Of a stretch of DNA of 64,000 nucleotides, positions 40,430 through 53,220 are shown one piece after another. Made by a program: the position numbers and the translations under genes. How positions within the stretch are numbered: position 1 is the stretch's first letter; the number at the start of each line of letters is the position of its first letter. Below the pieces are notes generated by a model that did no database searches, had not been told where the DNA came from, and saw nothing but the letters and a program-made list of their open reading frames with translations. The stretch comes from Cordia subcordata (taxonomy: Eukaryota; Streptophyta; Magnoliopsida; Boraginales; Cordiaceae), in contig JAPTOF010000001.1 of NCBI GenBank assembly GCA_028554755.1, positions 2,430,501 to 2,494,500 on the forward strand, given 5' to 3'.

Positions 40430-41975
40430 TCCCTCTTGCAATGGAGGCATAATGTCGTTTATAGACGTATTATCCTAGAGGCTAAAACACCTCTATAATC
40501 CTCGCTAATAATATGATTCAGCTCGTCCAGAGGATCATTCAACTAGTGATATCCATAGGGGAATTTTAATCCAAAATTCGCTAGCTAATCTGCTACCCCG
40601 TTTGCTTATCGATACACATGACTAATGGAAAAGCCTTTGTATCGGCAATTAGTTTTTTGCACTCCTCAACGTATGGCGCCAAGTGACCGCACACCTTCAT
40701 GTTATTCTGGATCCGGAGCAATTGCGAATCAAACTCAATAGCCAAGGGCGAATAGCCTGTTGGAGCCCTTCAAGCAGCGCTAATGTCTTAGCTAGATTAT
40801 TCGAAACTTTCCCTAAGTTAATTGTGAAGCGACCCATCCATTTGCCGAACTTGTCTCTAAAGATTCCTCCTGCTGCTGCCAGGCCAGGATTATCTTTTGA
40901 GCAACCGCCAATATTTAGATTGCATTCTCCTTTGCTAATAACGCATTGTGTTGTCCATAATTCACTTCATTCCTCCATTTCCACATCCATCAAATGGCAC
41001 ACACAAAGCTGGTTGCCCGAGAGATGTTCTCCTGGATCCAAGTAAGCCACGATTTATTCCCAAACACTTTGTGACTTCCATCCCACTACAATTCTTTCCA
41101 AACCGTGATAGTTTCATGGCACCATCAGAAGATGTGCTCTTCGTTTTCTCCAGGCGTTCCGCGTCTTGCGCACGAGCCATCCTCCACAACTTTCCTTCTG
41201 CTAAGATTTATACCACATGGTAACCTTTTATGTGACATTTGCCATGCCAAGCTAAGCATCTTTTGTGGGCACTGTGGCTTCCACATTTTCTCCCAGTAAA
41301 ACTACTCTTCATGAATGGGCTTATCTATTAAATTGTAAGCTGATGTGACCGAGAAAACTCCCCGTTGATCAGCGCACCACAACAAAACACCTTGGTTCTC
41401 GCTATTTCTTAGAACACAAACACCTGCAATTAGTAGAAGAATAGCATTCGATAATAAATGCCGGAAAAGATCTCACTCCCACGATCCGTCCTCATGTGTG
41501 AACCAAACCACTGACCATTCCATATGCTCCTCAAGAATTCTCCCAGTTGTGAGTCTAACAGGGCTCTCATGACCAATCCACCAGTCGCTCCAAAGTTTCA
41601 CCGTGTTCCCATTACTGACTACCCATCTAAGTCCTTATTGAAGAAGTTGTAGTTCATGAATGATATTTTTACACATGCGGGAATCTGTAGCTCTACCATT
41701 ATACTCTAAGAATCCCTTGGAAAAATACTTCCCTTTAAAAGCTTTTAACCCAAAGAAGTTCTGAATCATTATGAACTTTCCATCCTAGCTTTGCTAATAA
41801 CGTAGTATTGGTAAGTCTCGCCTCCCTTAGCCCCAGACCTCCGACATTTTTAGGCTTGCACACCTTTTCCCAAGCTAACCAATGAACTTTCTTTTTTTCT
41901 TCCATTGACCCCCATATAAAGTTTCGTTGGAGCCAGTCTATGTCTATTGTATTGAAGGAGAAATTAAGGCCCAAG
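40430..41975 (-). pseudogene. decayed LINE (L1-type) ORF2 3' end
   Basis: Reading the minus strand in pieces gives the end of a non-LTR retrotransposon ORF2. First comes the post-RT segment with NFIWG, HWLAWEKVCKPK and GGLGLREA (41974-41735). A segment with NGNTVKLWSDWW follows. Next is a zinc-finger-like region with GVFSVTSAYNL, KMWKPQCPQKMLSLAW and RLPCGINLSRR. Last comes an RNase H-like remnant with ISHVYR, ANGVAD and LANFG near 40620-40560. Several in-frame stops (for example after KPIHEE) and frame changes break it. The reverse transcriptase core and endonuclease are missing: the copy is 5' truncated at about 41975. No clear poly-A tail or target duplication was found. Confidence 0.85.
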
Positions 41976-43074
41976 TTGGAAGTATATGAAATTTAATTAA
42001 TCCTTTCACTTTTTTTCCTTTTTTTTTTTTTTTTAATTTTCAACCCCTCTCTCAACCTAAGCTAACCCCTCATAGATTCGAACTTAGGTAATCATATCAC
42101 TTGACTCAAAAACAAAAGCTCCAGACACTAGAAACATTCTTGCTAGACGTTAGCCTGAGGGTACGAGTAAAATTTGATGCTGTAGTGTAGACCTAAATAA
42201 TTATGAATCGAATACATTACGCTAATTTAAACTGTTTTGCCTACTGACTTGTTCAGAGGGAGAAAATTTATGGAAGCTGTACAAGATAAAAATTTGGTAT
42301 ATTGCTGAGGAAGGCTTTTCAGCTCAATCAGCAAACCGATGAGTTTATTTATTTATTTTTTGGTCAAAGATAAATTTATTGGAAGTACAATCAGGATGAT
42401 GACTTGTATACGCTATAACAAGAAATTCTACAATATTCAGAATAGGACATTTACAAAAACAAATCTCACATTTGGACTGTTTCTAATGGCTACGCTTTAC
42501 ACTATTCTCACTGTTTTCCCCTCACCTTCAGGTTGGTACAACTTATAATTTGTAGTTCTAATGCCTACCTAGATCCTCATTTTTGCTTGCTGACTAACCA
42601 GCAAAGTACTACAAGACCGACAAATCAACCCGAATCTATCGTATGAACAATAATATAATCTGTGGTACGAATGTGAGCCGTTCGCGTAAAAGTCGAAGAG
42701 CTCCATGACATTCTTGCTGTCAGGTTGAAGTAGTCACTCCAAGTCAAGTTCAAACTGGCTTCTGTAGATAATAAGTCACCGGCATCTAAACCTCAAAGTT
42801 ACATGCATCCATTTGGGTAAAATTTTCTCCTTTGCAAATATAAGCTTCATATTGCAATCAGCAGACATGATTCTTGATTTTTACCCACACTTCCTATGCA
42901 AGATGAATCCTCTTCCAAAGATATTTCAGGATCCACTGCCGATCTCTCAAATATACAAGGAACAATTGTCATTGGAGTCAAAACAAAGGCATTTTCCTGT
43001 AATTATGCAGTTATAGAGAGCAGCGGCCCTAGGCTAGACCTCTCATTGATTCATACGGGATCAACCTTCAACTT
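41976..43074. other. spacer and SPA 3' flank
   Basis: Space between the LINE remnant and the SPA stop codon, presumably including the SPA 3' UTR. No other gene was recognised. Confidence 0.45.
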
Positions 43075-46000
43075 CTACGCCATTTCTAGTAATTTAATAG
43101 ACCCAGAAGAATTGGCAGCAACAACCATGTCTGACTTCCGTCTCCAACAGACGCTAGAAACAAATTGTCCATTGTCATCATCAGTCTCTTTACCAGAAAT
43201 GGGATCAATAGAGCCAAATTTGTGGGATCCAATAGGCATAGGCAGAGATTTGTAGTAAGTAAACACCTGCAAAACAAACATATGATCAATGAATTAGTTC
43301 ACGAAACTGATCAGCTTTGCATATGGCAAAATATCAATAAGCATTCAGACTAATATCTGACTATGCAAATTTGTGGTCGATATATGACATTACTGAATGA
43401 ACTTTTTACACTGCATTACTCCTTTTTAGTGATCCATTTAGGACTGAGAATTTAAGGACTAGTAAAGAGAATATACATCACATGCAACTGAACTTAAACT
43501 AGTTCCAAGACAAAGATATCTATGCCATTCAAGCATATATTTCCTTCACAAGGTGCAAAAACACTAGAAAGTAAGTTAAGAGTGCGAGTCTGAGAATTGC
43601 GACAACTATTGGAGCAACAATGAGTGCAACTCTTTATATACTTTCAAAAACTCGTAACAAAATTTTCAAAATAAAGCCAATGATTTTTAAGACAAAATTA
43701 AGAAATTGGCTCAAATGTGACAACAGAAACATATTTGTTCCATTCCTACTCTCTCAATTACCTAGCAGTTTACACGTTTCATAGGTTCTGTGTTCATCTT
43801 TGCATCCCTAAGTGGCCCCTCTTTCTTTCCATATGCTAAGTTATGAAACCTGTGATTGAGGAAAACCAACAAAAAATCTAGTGCTACTGGAATGACTTCA
43901 CCCAGATTCATAGGTCAGATACAGCTTTGTTCAATGTGTTTTCCAACGACAAGTAAGATGCACCAACACCATAATTACTCAGATTGCACACTACGTAGAA
44001 GTAATGGAGATTATAAATAATGCCTACCTCATTTGTCTCCGAACCACAGGCTATATATCCATCAGCAACTGATAAACCCACAAAATTCTGAAGAAGTAAA
44101 GGACAAAATTAGAGCAGATAGAGGGCAAAATAATTATAATAAGCAGATCATAAAGAATGGATTGTTGATAAAGAAGTATTTGCAAGTGTATATAAAGATA
44201 AGCACGGTTCATCATGTTGACCAACCCACCTTCTCATTAGTATGTCCCCTGAGAGTTAAAATACAAGCATTATTTGATAGACCAGTGGGATTAGTCTTAT
44301 TTAGATCCCAAATTTTCAGTGTGTTATCAGTAGATGCAGTAATTATCGTTTCAGCGTCCAGGAATTTGGCATAACTAACAGTTTTCTGATGGCCGGCCAA
44401 TATACACCAGGGAGCTGAAACTTTCCGAAGATCATAACAATAGGTCCTGTAATCTGCAGAGCTAAAGGCCAATAAATGAGCTGAATCGGCTGAGAATTGA
44501 ACACAGCAAACATTTGCATTGTTCTTGATAGTGCATAAACTGTTTCTCTGCATCAAAAACAAAAAGCAATTGGCTTAGGACCGGTAAGGCGACATCTAAG
44601 TGATTACGCAGACTTTAAACTCCCAAAGTATAAAGAGATCACATTAACACTTAATGAAATGGGAATATTCCTCAAGTAGTCCTTGACGTTAAAAATCTCA
44701 ACTTTAATCCCTCATTTTCTATTTGTGCTTTCTACACCCTTACACTACATATTTGGTTCTACCAACCTAGATAGTCCAATTTGTCACTGTCGTCCAAACA
44801 CGTAATGGACAACTACATATCTCAAGAACTGATTGAACCTTAAAATGTCATGCATAATTTTCTGTTGAAGGCCTAAGACGGAAGTCAGAAATGGATTTAA
44901 CAAGACATAGACATCGTACAAAAGGGACTGGAAGGCCCAAAATAGAGCATGAGGGACTAAATTGAGACTTTAAACAAATGTAAAGGACTACAAGAGGAAA
45001 TGATCCCTTGTAAATATAGTAATAAGATTTGAATGACTTGCCTGCAAAACTGGGTTGGGAAAGCCAAGCATCTTGTTTCTCATAATGACACACCCTTGCC
45101 CCCTCAACCAAACAAGCTACCTCAGGTTTCAGAGTGATCAAGTGTCTACTTGACAACTTTCTCTACTAACATACTAGTAACTGGTGAACTATTGCCATGT
45201 AAATATCATTACTTGAAATCATAGTGCAGTTTCAGCCTAGTTAATGTAACTTGCATTTCTCGCATCTGACACAACTACATAGTACCTTAGGCAACAGCAT
45301 TTCCTACAATCATCCAGAAAACTGCAACTTGAGATGAAAAAGAACCGAGCACATGGAAGAAGGAAAGTGAACCATGTTTTCTAGTTTAGTGTAACATTGA
45401 ACAAAAGATCTGGTACTCTAAAATAGAGACACAGAGAGAGAGAGAGAGAGCATGCCTCGTTAAGGCTCCAGAGTTTCACCATTCGATCATCACTTCCACT
45501 GGCTAATTTTGTAGGATCAGTTTGAGAAAAATCAACAGACCATGCCCTTTCATCATGCTCAGCAAACTGAGTAAATGCATGTCCAGTCGACGCATCCCAC
45601 AACTGGAACATTACAAGTCACAAAAGAATAATTTGAATGCAGAGAAATCTACCATAATTTAGTTCAAATACAAGATAGACTAGCAAGAAACATAGAAATA
45701 GAGATTTGTATCAGAGGTAACAAGAACCATTGAACATTCAAACTAAGATGTCATGCAAAGGGCACATAACCCAGAGAGCCCCACAGAAAAGCTAAACAGG
45801 TCATTTTCAAGAGAGAATAAATAGAGACGTCTAGAAGTGAACAACAATGACGAACAGTTGGATATGAGAAAATTACATCTCGACGATTTATTTGGTTGTG
45901 ACAATTTAATAATGAATAATCAAAGTTCTTGATGTAAAGTTTACTCCAAAGAATTCCCTTTTTTTCTAAATGAAGAACGAGCAAGCTTTGGATCAAAGGG

Positions 46001-49000
46001 ACTTGAACCTCTACCCTTGATTAGCAAAAGGGGCTTGCCCTCAATTATTGACATTGCTTTAGCTTTTGAACTCCATGAATCTCGAAACTGACAACTCAAG
46101 TATCCAGCCTCGAATCGTAAAAGAATGATAAAATGAAACTAGGGTGGTGTCTTTTCTTCAATTCCATGCATTATTTTAAGTGGTGATCTACTTTTTGACT
46201 GCCATTCAGGCCTTAAACTTTTCTTGACCAGACCTTCACCTGCAATATTTTACTATATATGCATAACACCCTCTTTTCTAATCTATGATGCACTACAAGA
46301 TGGTTTTACCTTAGAATTTGGCTATTTTCATGTCACTGGTGCCTTAAAGCTGGTAATATCTTGGACTGATCAATAATAAGGATTCAAATCCATTAGTAAC
46401 TAATTTATGCAAATCAGCAAAGATCCAACTCTAACCGTAGAAAAATTCGATCATCAACTTACGCATGAGTTGTTCTGCAAGTAGACTAACTAAACTGTGA
46501 GGAAATGTCACTTTCTTACACAAGTCACAAAAAACTAAGAATTTGCAAATATTGGTCAAGGGACTGCATTTACATGTACCCTTGGAGCCCTAAATGAATA
46601 TGGCTAAATAAATCGCCCAAGAAAAAGTAAATTAAGAAATGAAATGTGTCAGGATATCAGTTTTAGACCCATTCTAACCATAAAGAAGATGGTGATATGT
46701 ACCATCCTGGAAATTGATCAAAGTGAAATCGTATTCATGAAGGCAAGACATAAGACAACCAACTAAAAATTCCGATATTAAGGAATCTGACATCACGCAA
46801 AATAGTTATACATGCTTCAGAAACCTTTGCAAAACATTAGACCCCAAGCCAAATTGAATATCTTACTTCAAGTGAAAAAAACAAGTCAGGTGAGAGTCTC
46901 AAAATGTCCATAGATTTTTTAACATTATTGAAAGCATTAAAGGATCCCAAGCATTTGTACAATATTAAATATTTCTCGGACGATACCACCAACCATATTC
47001 AAGTTTCGGGGTTCTGATATTATGTCACCAACACCCAAAACAGGAAGTCAATCCCTCCATAAAGCTGATATGGCACTTCTCAAACAAAAAAAATATTGAC
47101 TCAATGAGCACAAAATTTGTTTTAGCCCCACACATAGTCCTGAAGCATTTTGAAGTCCAACAACAATGCAATTATTCACAGATAGCTGTAGAATATTCAA
47201 GGAACACACACCTTTACCACTCCATCATAGTCAGTAGAAGCCAAATAGTTCCGGATATAATTATTCCAACAAATGCAACTGAGCTTGGACTTGTTTGGCA
47301 TCTCAACAACTGGGTAATGAATGTCAACAGAATCATCGAACAAAGCATTAAACTCAAATATTTTTATCTTCTTTGACACCCCACCCGCAGCTAAATAGTC
47401 CTCATCACGATCAAAACTCAAAGAGCATATTACATTTGCATAATTGAGCTCGGCGCTTCTTAAGATTCCTCTCACTCTGAACTTACTGTAGCGAGCATAT
47501 TTACATAAACCATCAAAGAAACACCCAAGATGATCAGAGGAATTCAGCTTTTCTTCATCCTTCATGATCACATGGTTGCTTTCCCGATTCTTTAACACAT
47601 CTGTGTCACTACGCAACATCACACTGTTGCCAGGAAGATGAACACTGGATCTCGTGGAAAAATAAGCACTTTCTAGCTGCCTGATATTCCTCGTTAACTT
47701 CGAGTCCTTATCATCTGTGTGCGGAAACATAGAACACAAACCTGAACTTGGAGATCCTCTTTGAGCAAACGTTCTTGTGGTGATAGATTCCTTGTTAGAG
47801 AAAGAAAGAACTGGAAATTTCCTCAGCTGCCTTCTCTCAACCTCTTCAATATCAGCTTCTATGCATCCAATATCTGCCACTAACTTTGAGCCGTCCTTTT
47901 CTTTATGTTCTTTCAGAGACGAAAGGAAATGCAATAACAGTTCTGATTCAGCATCCTCTTCACTGATAGATGATAATAACTTTTCACCAGATACTTCATC
48001 AACTCCACTTATAACTTCAGATTGTAACACAGCCCTGTAATACAGAAGTAGACTCAATCAGAGTACTGAATATAATTTGTCCAATTTATAGATACACAAG
48101 CACAATTCAGATACAAGTAGATTGAAACAAGATGATGCTGATTTTGCACTCTAGGAAGCCAAACATATAGAAGATAGTTCTAGAACCAAACAGAATGAGG
48201 AAGAAATATTTGATGGTCAAAATTAAAGATTGTCAACTTATTTGAAAGGTTAGCTACCCCTAGCTATAATATTTACAAAGGCAACTCTGATATATGTGGG
48301 TATACCTTGCAGATTACAAAGGCAACTCTGACATATACTTACAAAGGAAACTCTGTATATATTTACAAAGGCAACTCTGATATATATTTATAAAGGCAAC
48401 TCTGATATTTGTGGTTAGATCTTGCAGATTATCTTCCTCAAGTAGCATACGAACAAATTTTAAGGAAATTCAAGATATTAAACCTTGTCTATTCAATTTT
48501 AGTAACCGTATATAATAAAAGTTATTCTATTAAGGATCAATATTACTGGGTAGTTGGGCGTGATGAAGGCTCTGGATGAAGTAGCCAGAGGCAGAAGCCA
48601 GCTTCCCTAGGATGCTCTGAGAGGAAACCTGGAGGAAGAATCCTATGTCGTAGATCAAGCATCGCAGCAGCATGTAGTCTTCCAGAATCAAACGAGCCAA
48701 GTAACTGAAAAGAACAACCCAGATTCAGAATTCTGACAACAACATCCTTTAGAGAGGGACTAAGGAGAAGGACAAATCAGCTTGTTCTCTTCCTAAGGAA
48801 ATAGAGAAACTATAGATGCTTGTGAGAGAAGAGGAAAAGACGCAGAACCAACAGAGAAGCCAACGTATCATCCCTATGGTCGTTAGTAGGCAACCTGAGG
48901 AAAAAGGCATTAAATAGCCACTTACCACGACCTTAATGAAACTTCTAGCTCCATTTCTGACAATGACTAATATTATACCAGATGTCTCCACATTGAAATT

Positions 49001-51226
49001 AGTCAGCATAAAATTATTGAAGTCAGTTTGAAAGGCTCTTCAAGTCAGATCTAGTTTTATCAATTAAGTAATTCTAGATAATTGAAAGGACATTCTGGTC
49101 AATCCAGATCTGTATTTGTATTTCATGAATAATTAGGTGGCAGAAAATCGTAGTTGAAGTTATTTTTACTCTTGATAAGTGGTAACCAATCAATTGCACT
49201 CTTGGGGTTGCTACATCTATGTCATTGGTTTATTGCATTCTACCATCAAGGGCATACAAGAACTTCCAAAATTACCAAATATGATGCCCTTGGATCTTCT
49301 TAAGGGTCAACTCTCTATTTGCATTTATTTAATCACAACATAGCATACGTTAAGCATCAAAAGGGTCCACATTCGGCTAAAACAATGCTAGTTTGATGAT
49401 TATGCGTATGGAGATTATTATCAGAAAGAATTCACAGATGAAAGGAAAATGCAAATGTTACGATGACTTAACTTCACTTAATATAAAACAGATTATAGGA
49501 TTCCTATCAGCATGTATCTCAGGGTTGTAATAAGCCCTCGCCAAACAATACGTCTTCCTGACCACCCCCCCCCCCCAAAAAAAAAAAAACAGCCAATACG
49601 TTCCCCTTCACCCACTTACCCACCCAAAAAATTAAAAAAGAAAGAATACACCAGAGAGAGAACAGAGGAGAGGAAAGAAAATTTTAGCATATAAGAAAGA
49701 TTTCAAGTGATCTGAGACAAAATTCACACCTCAAATAGCAGTACCCCCAGACAGTAGATATTTGATGAAAATGTGCAGACCCTCTCGCTGAACTGTTCCG
49801 GACAGGTGTACCACTTCTCTTCTAACATACAACGTACAGAAGATACCAACGGTTGCGATATATCAGACACATGAGGACCTCCATATTTGCTGTTGCTCTT
49901 GCATTCCGATTTAGCATCATGTTCTTCACCAGAATCATTCCTAGAATCATGAGAACCAGCAACATCTGCTGTACTAATGTTTAACACAGCTTTGAAGCCA
50001 GATCTAGATGAAAACTGATGCCACCTTCTTGCCGAGCTTAATCTTTCACCATATTTTGGCTTCTTCAAGCAAGAACTTAACAGGGAAGGTGCATTTGATC
50101 CCAACGGTCTTTTCTTGTTCATTTCTAACTGATTAGCATCTTGATTTGTGTTATTCTCTCTGGGGCTAGTATACACCGATGATCCAGTATATAAGACTTG
50201 GTTGGATTGCAACAACTTGATGCAGGATGGTCGTAAATCTTGTAAGACGACTCCTTGGCTGTGAGCAAGATCCACCAATTCCACAATCTGTCTAAATATA
50301 TGCAGACTCTCAGATTTATTTACTTTGTTATGCCCAGCTTTCAGCCATTCCCTCAAATTGATCCCAACACTCGAAGCATTAGAATGAAAACTAGGCAACA
50401 ATTCTGCAATATCAGTGGAAGGAGGCTGAACAGTTTTTGCAGCAAAAGCCAAAGGTGCATCAGAATTCTCCATAGCGACATTGGTAGACTTTGAAAAAAT
50501 TTGTGGCATAGATTCACGAGCAGGTCTTCTATGAGGTAGGCCTTTACATATGACTCCCTTACCTTTCAAACTACTCTTTATGAAGTACTCGGAAAAACCA
50601 GACTTTGATAATATTTTTGTCCGAATACTGCCAGAAGACATTGATGCATTGTTTGCATCAGATATACCATCATTAATTTGCATAGGATCCTTGACTTCGT
50701 TGTTTGATGGTTTTTTATCCTGATCTGGGAGCCCCGGAAAGAAGGTGTACCCCATATCTTCCCACATAGTGGATGTGGCCCACCCCTTGTCTTTTTGTTC
50801 AGCTTCACCAGCTGAGCTTCCACTGAATGATCCACCAGCTATCTGATACAAATGCTGCCATAGGTTCTGTCTGGTCTGCACCCTATCTCTGTTACTCGAG
50901 GTACCTACTATAGGTAAATTTTCGCTGTTATACTTTCTCAATGTCAACTCCTCAACCATGATTCCAGCATCATCCTCCATACAACGAGGACTCACACTTG
51001 CATGTTCTGAAGAGTGAATTCTATCCAGGCTCTTTCCACTCAGAATATCAGTATACATATGGTTAGAGTTCTCACGATGATCACCCTCGCAGGGTGTAAT
51101 CATTTCATGTGCTTCCAGCATATTGGAAGTGCTCGCAGTTAGAGAGTGCTCACTCTCTTTATTCCGGAGAGGCATGCTGTCAATAGCATCCACTGGAGTC
51201 ACCTCATCACCCACTGCTTCATCCAT
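43075..51226 (-). CDS. SPA protein (SPA1/SPA2-like), COP1 partner
   Basis: Seven coding exons on the minus strand: 51226-49730, 48704-48547, 48034-47212, 45602-45456, 44547-44230, 44087-44028 and 43266-43075, encoding 1064 residues. SPA proteins join COP1 in the CUL4-linked E3 ligase that degrades light-signalling factors in darkness. A long N-terminal region precedes a degenerate kinase-like domain (about 290-550, with [26 protein letters not shown] and later LHPEPSSRP). A short coiled-coil region (about 575-625) follows, then a seven-bladed WD40 domain to the C terminus, with [32 protein letters not shown] and [11 protein letters not shown]. Length and layout fit the long members SPA1/SPA2; REWL and QGVV suggest SPA2, not certain. 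Intron 4 appears to use a GC donor (GAG|GCATG). ATG 51226 is the first in-frame start. Confidence 0.94.
45432..45450. repeat. (AG)n microsatellite next to GC donor
   Basis: On the transcript strand the start of SPA intron 4 reads GCATG followed by a CT run. The repeat lies six bases inside the intron. Confidence 0.9.
48268..48410. repeat. short tandem repeat in SPA intron 2
   Basis: About five imperfect copies of a unit of roughly 26-35 bp containing TTACAAAGG(C/A)AACTCTG followed by ATATAT-like sequence. Wholly intronic. Confidence 0.8.
49565..49589. repeat. poly-C / poly-A run in SPA intron 1
   Basis: A run of about 12-14 C is followed directly by about 12 A, in the first coding intron of SPA. 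A similar poly-C run lies in the 5' leader intron at about 51850-51862. Confidence 0.85.
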
Positions 51227-51292
51227 ATTGTCAGGAATAATTTGGTTGAATCATATGTTTAATTGGCACTGGCATAAAACTCAACAAGTCAA

Positions 51293-53200
51293 CTAAAGAA
51301 ATTGTAATTGATAGTTACTACAGAAACAACAATAAGTAATATACACAAGTAGAAATTTTGACTTGGGCCTTCAAAGATAACTTTCTTGCTTTAACAGGCT
51401 TGGCAGTTCTCAAGAACTCTACTTGAGACTAGCAAATTTTCTTTTCTTTCTTTTTTTTTTTTTTCCTCTTTTGGGTCACCGGATACCAGATTATTCCAAG
51501 CATTCAAGTCATGACATTGGTCCAACTTTTCACTGAAAGCAGCTCTCACTAAAATAATTATTGGACTTCTGATTTATCTTTGCAAACAGCAAATGTGAAA
51601 CAATATTTCTCGTTAAATGATTAAATTAAAAATGTAATAGTTGTACGCTACGAGAACTCTCAATAAGCTCTTGCCAAATTCAATTAATGAAAATTGCTCC
51701 ACTGTCAGAAGAATTAAACTTCCAGATATTGCTTCCAATGGAAACTGAAAGCAAGAGAGGAGACAAGTACAGAAAACCTAGAAGAGTAATCACCTTGTCC
51801 CAATATCCCAAGGCTCAATCACTCTCAATGCACCCAACCACCTCTTTACCCCCCCCCCCCCCTTCTTTCTTTCTCCTCCAAAAAAAGGAAAAGAACACAT
51901 ACACACAACCTTATACCCACCAAATAAAAGAACTAAAATCTATAAGCATCACGACATATTAGTACCACCAACAACTCATATGATTATCACTGGCAACTCC
52001 AAGCATATCATCATCCCAAGATTCACCAAACAATCCCAAAGCTATTGCTATCTAGTAAGGATATCCCATGTTCAAGGGGCATATAGCTGCATCAGATGTC
52101 CAGAACCCAGATATGATCTGGTACAAGTCTGCAGGTATGTTTCAAAAGGAAATTCAAACAATTCAAAAGCCCATTGTCACATGAACCCTACAGATATCAA
52201 TTAGTGAATTATTAGCATTGAGGTCTGACACACTTTTTTTCTTTCATATATATATATATATATATATATAACTCAGAGATACCATGCTGATAATCACCCC
52301 TACATACACGAACACTAGGCCCATTACTATTTTCACAAATGCTACAAAACAAGGTAGCTATGAATGCAGACTTCCTGCAGTGATTGAGATCGAAGGCTTT
52401 AGTCCTTTTTTCTTTTCCAATTTCATATTTTGATCCATGGGCAACTAAAGGATCCACTTATCTTTCTTCTCTTGGCAAGGTGCCCCAGTGAACCTTTATT
52501 TGATCATATATCAACAAAAGTGTGGATTCTGCAACACTAGTTCAGCTCTAGAATCTTAAAGAAATAAAATAACATAAATGTCATCTAAGTCACTGAACAT
52601 TACCTACAGGCATTAACAATTACATTGATTAGTCCAATTTTCCCATTTCCACAACCAACATTCCTGAAGCTCAATCGAAGTCGGAACTTATAGGATCAAG
52701 CAAACTATCCCACCAACTTCGAAGCAAATACGAAGACCATATTTTATCATTCATGTACTTTCATTCGGGCAAGTCTAAGACAAATTATAATAACTTGATA
52801 AGACCACTATCGTAAGAAAAGAAAAATACCCAAATTTTCAATCTTGAAATTCACACGCAATGACACAAGTAAGTACGATTAATGGATATCTATATCAAGA
52901 AAGTAGTTAAACTGCCCCTTATTGTTGCCAGTTAATAATCCATGTCCCCATTTCTACAATAACGAAAAAAAGAAACTGCAAAACTAAATGAAAGAAAAAA
53001 AAAACAAATATTCCAACTAAAATTACCTACCGGTTGTCTATAAATTCCAAAAATAACAAGCAAATTTAATTTGGAGAAAACAAAAAGCAGCATAAAAATT
53101 AAATAAATTCACGAATAAAAGCAGCAATAAATAAATAATATATACCTAGAAGGGACCGCAGAGGACGGCAAGGAGCAGAGCAGAGCAGGCAGAAGCAGAA
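51293..53200 (-). other. probable 5' UTR exon and leader intron of SPA
   Basis: On the minus strand a good donor (CTAG|GTATAT, at 53146/53145) follows a GC-richer patch about 53146-53220 with repeated GCAGA motifs, a likely untranslated first exon. A matching acceptor (TTTCTTTAG|TT) lies at about 51293, 67 bases before the start codon. No coding region occurs between them. A (TA)n run lies at 52246-52270. Inferred from splice consensus and composition. Confidence 0.5.
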
Positions 53201-53220
53201 ATCGCAGACAGAGCAACGCA

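Noticed and set aside
41735..41974. 79-codon frame as an independent gene
   Set aside because: It is the post-RT part of a truncated LINE ORF2, followed by broken downstream LINE segments.
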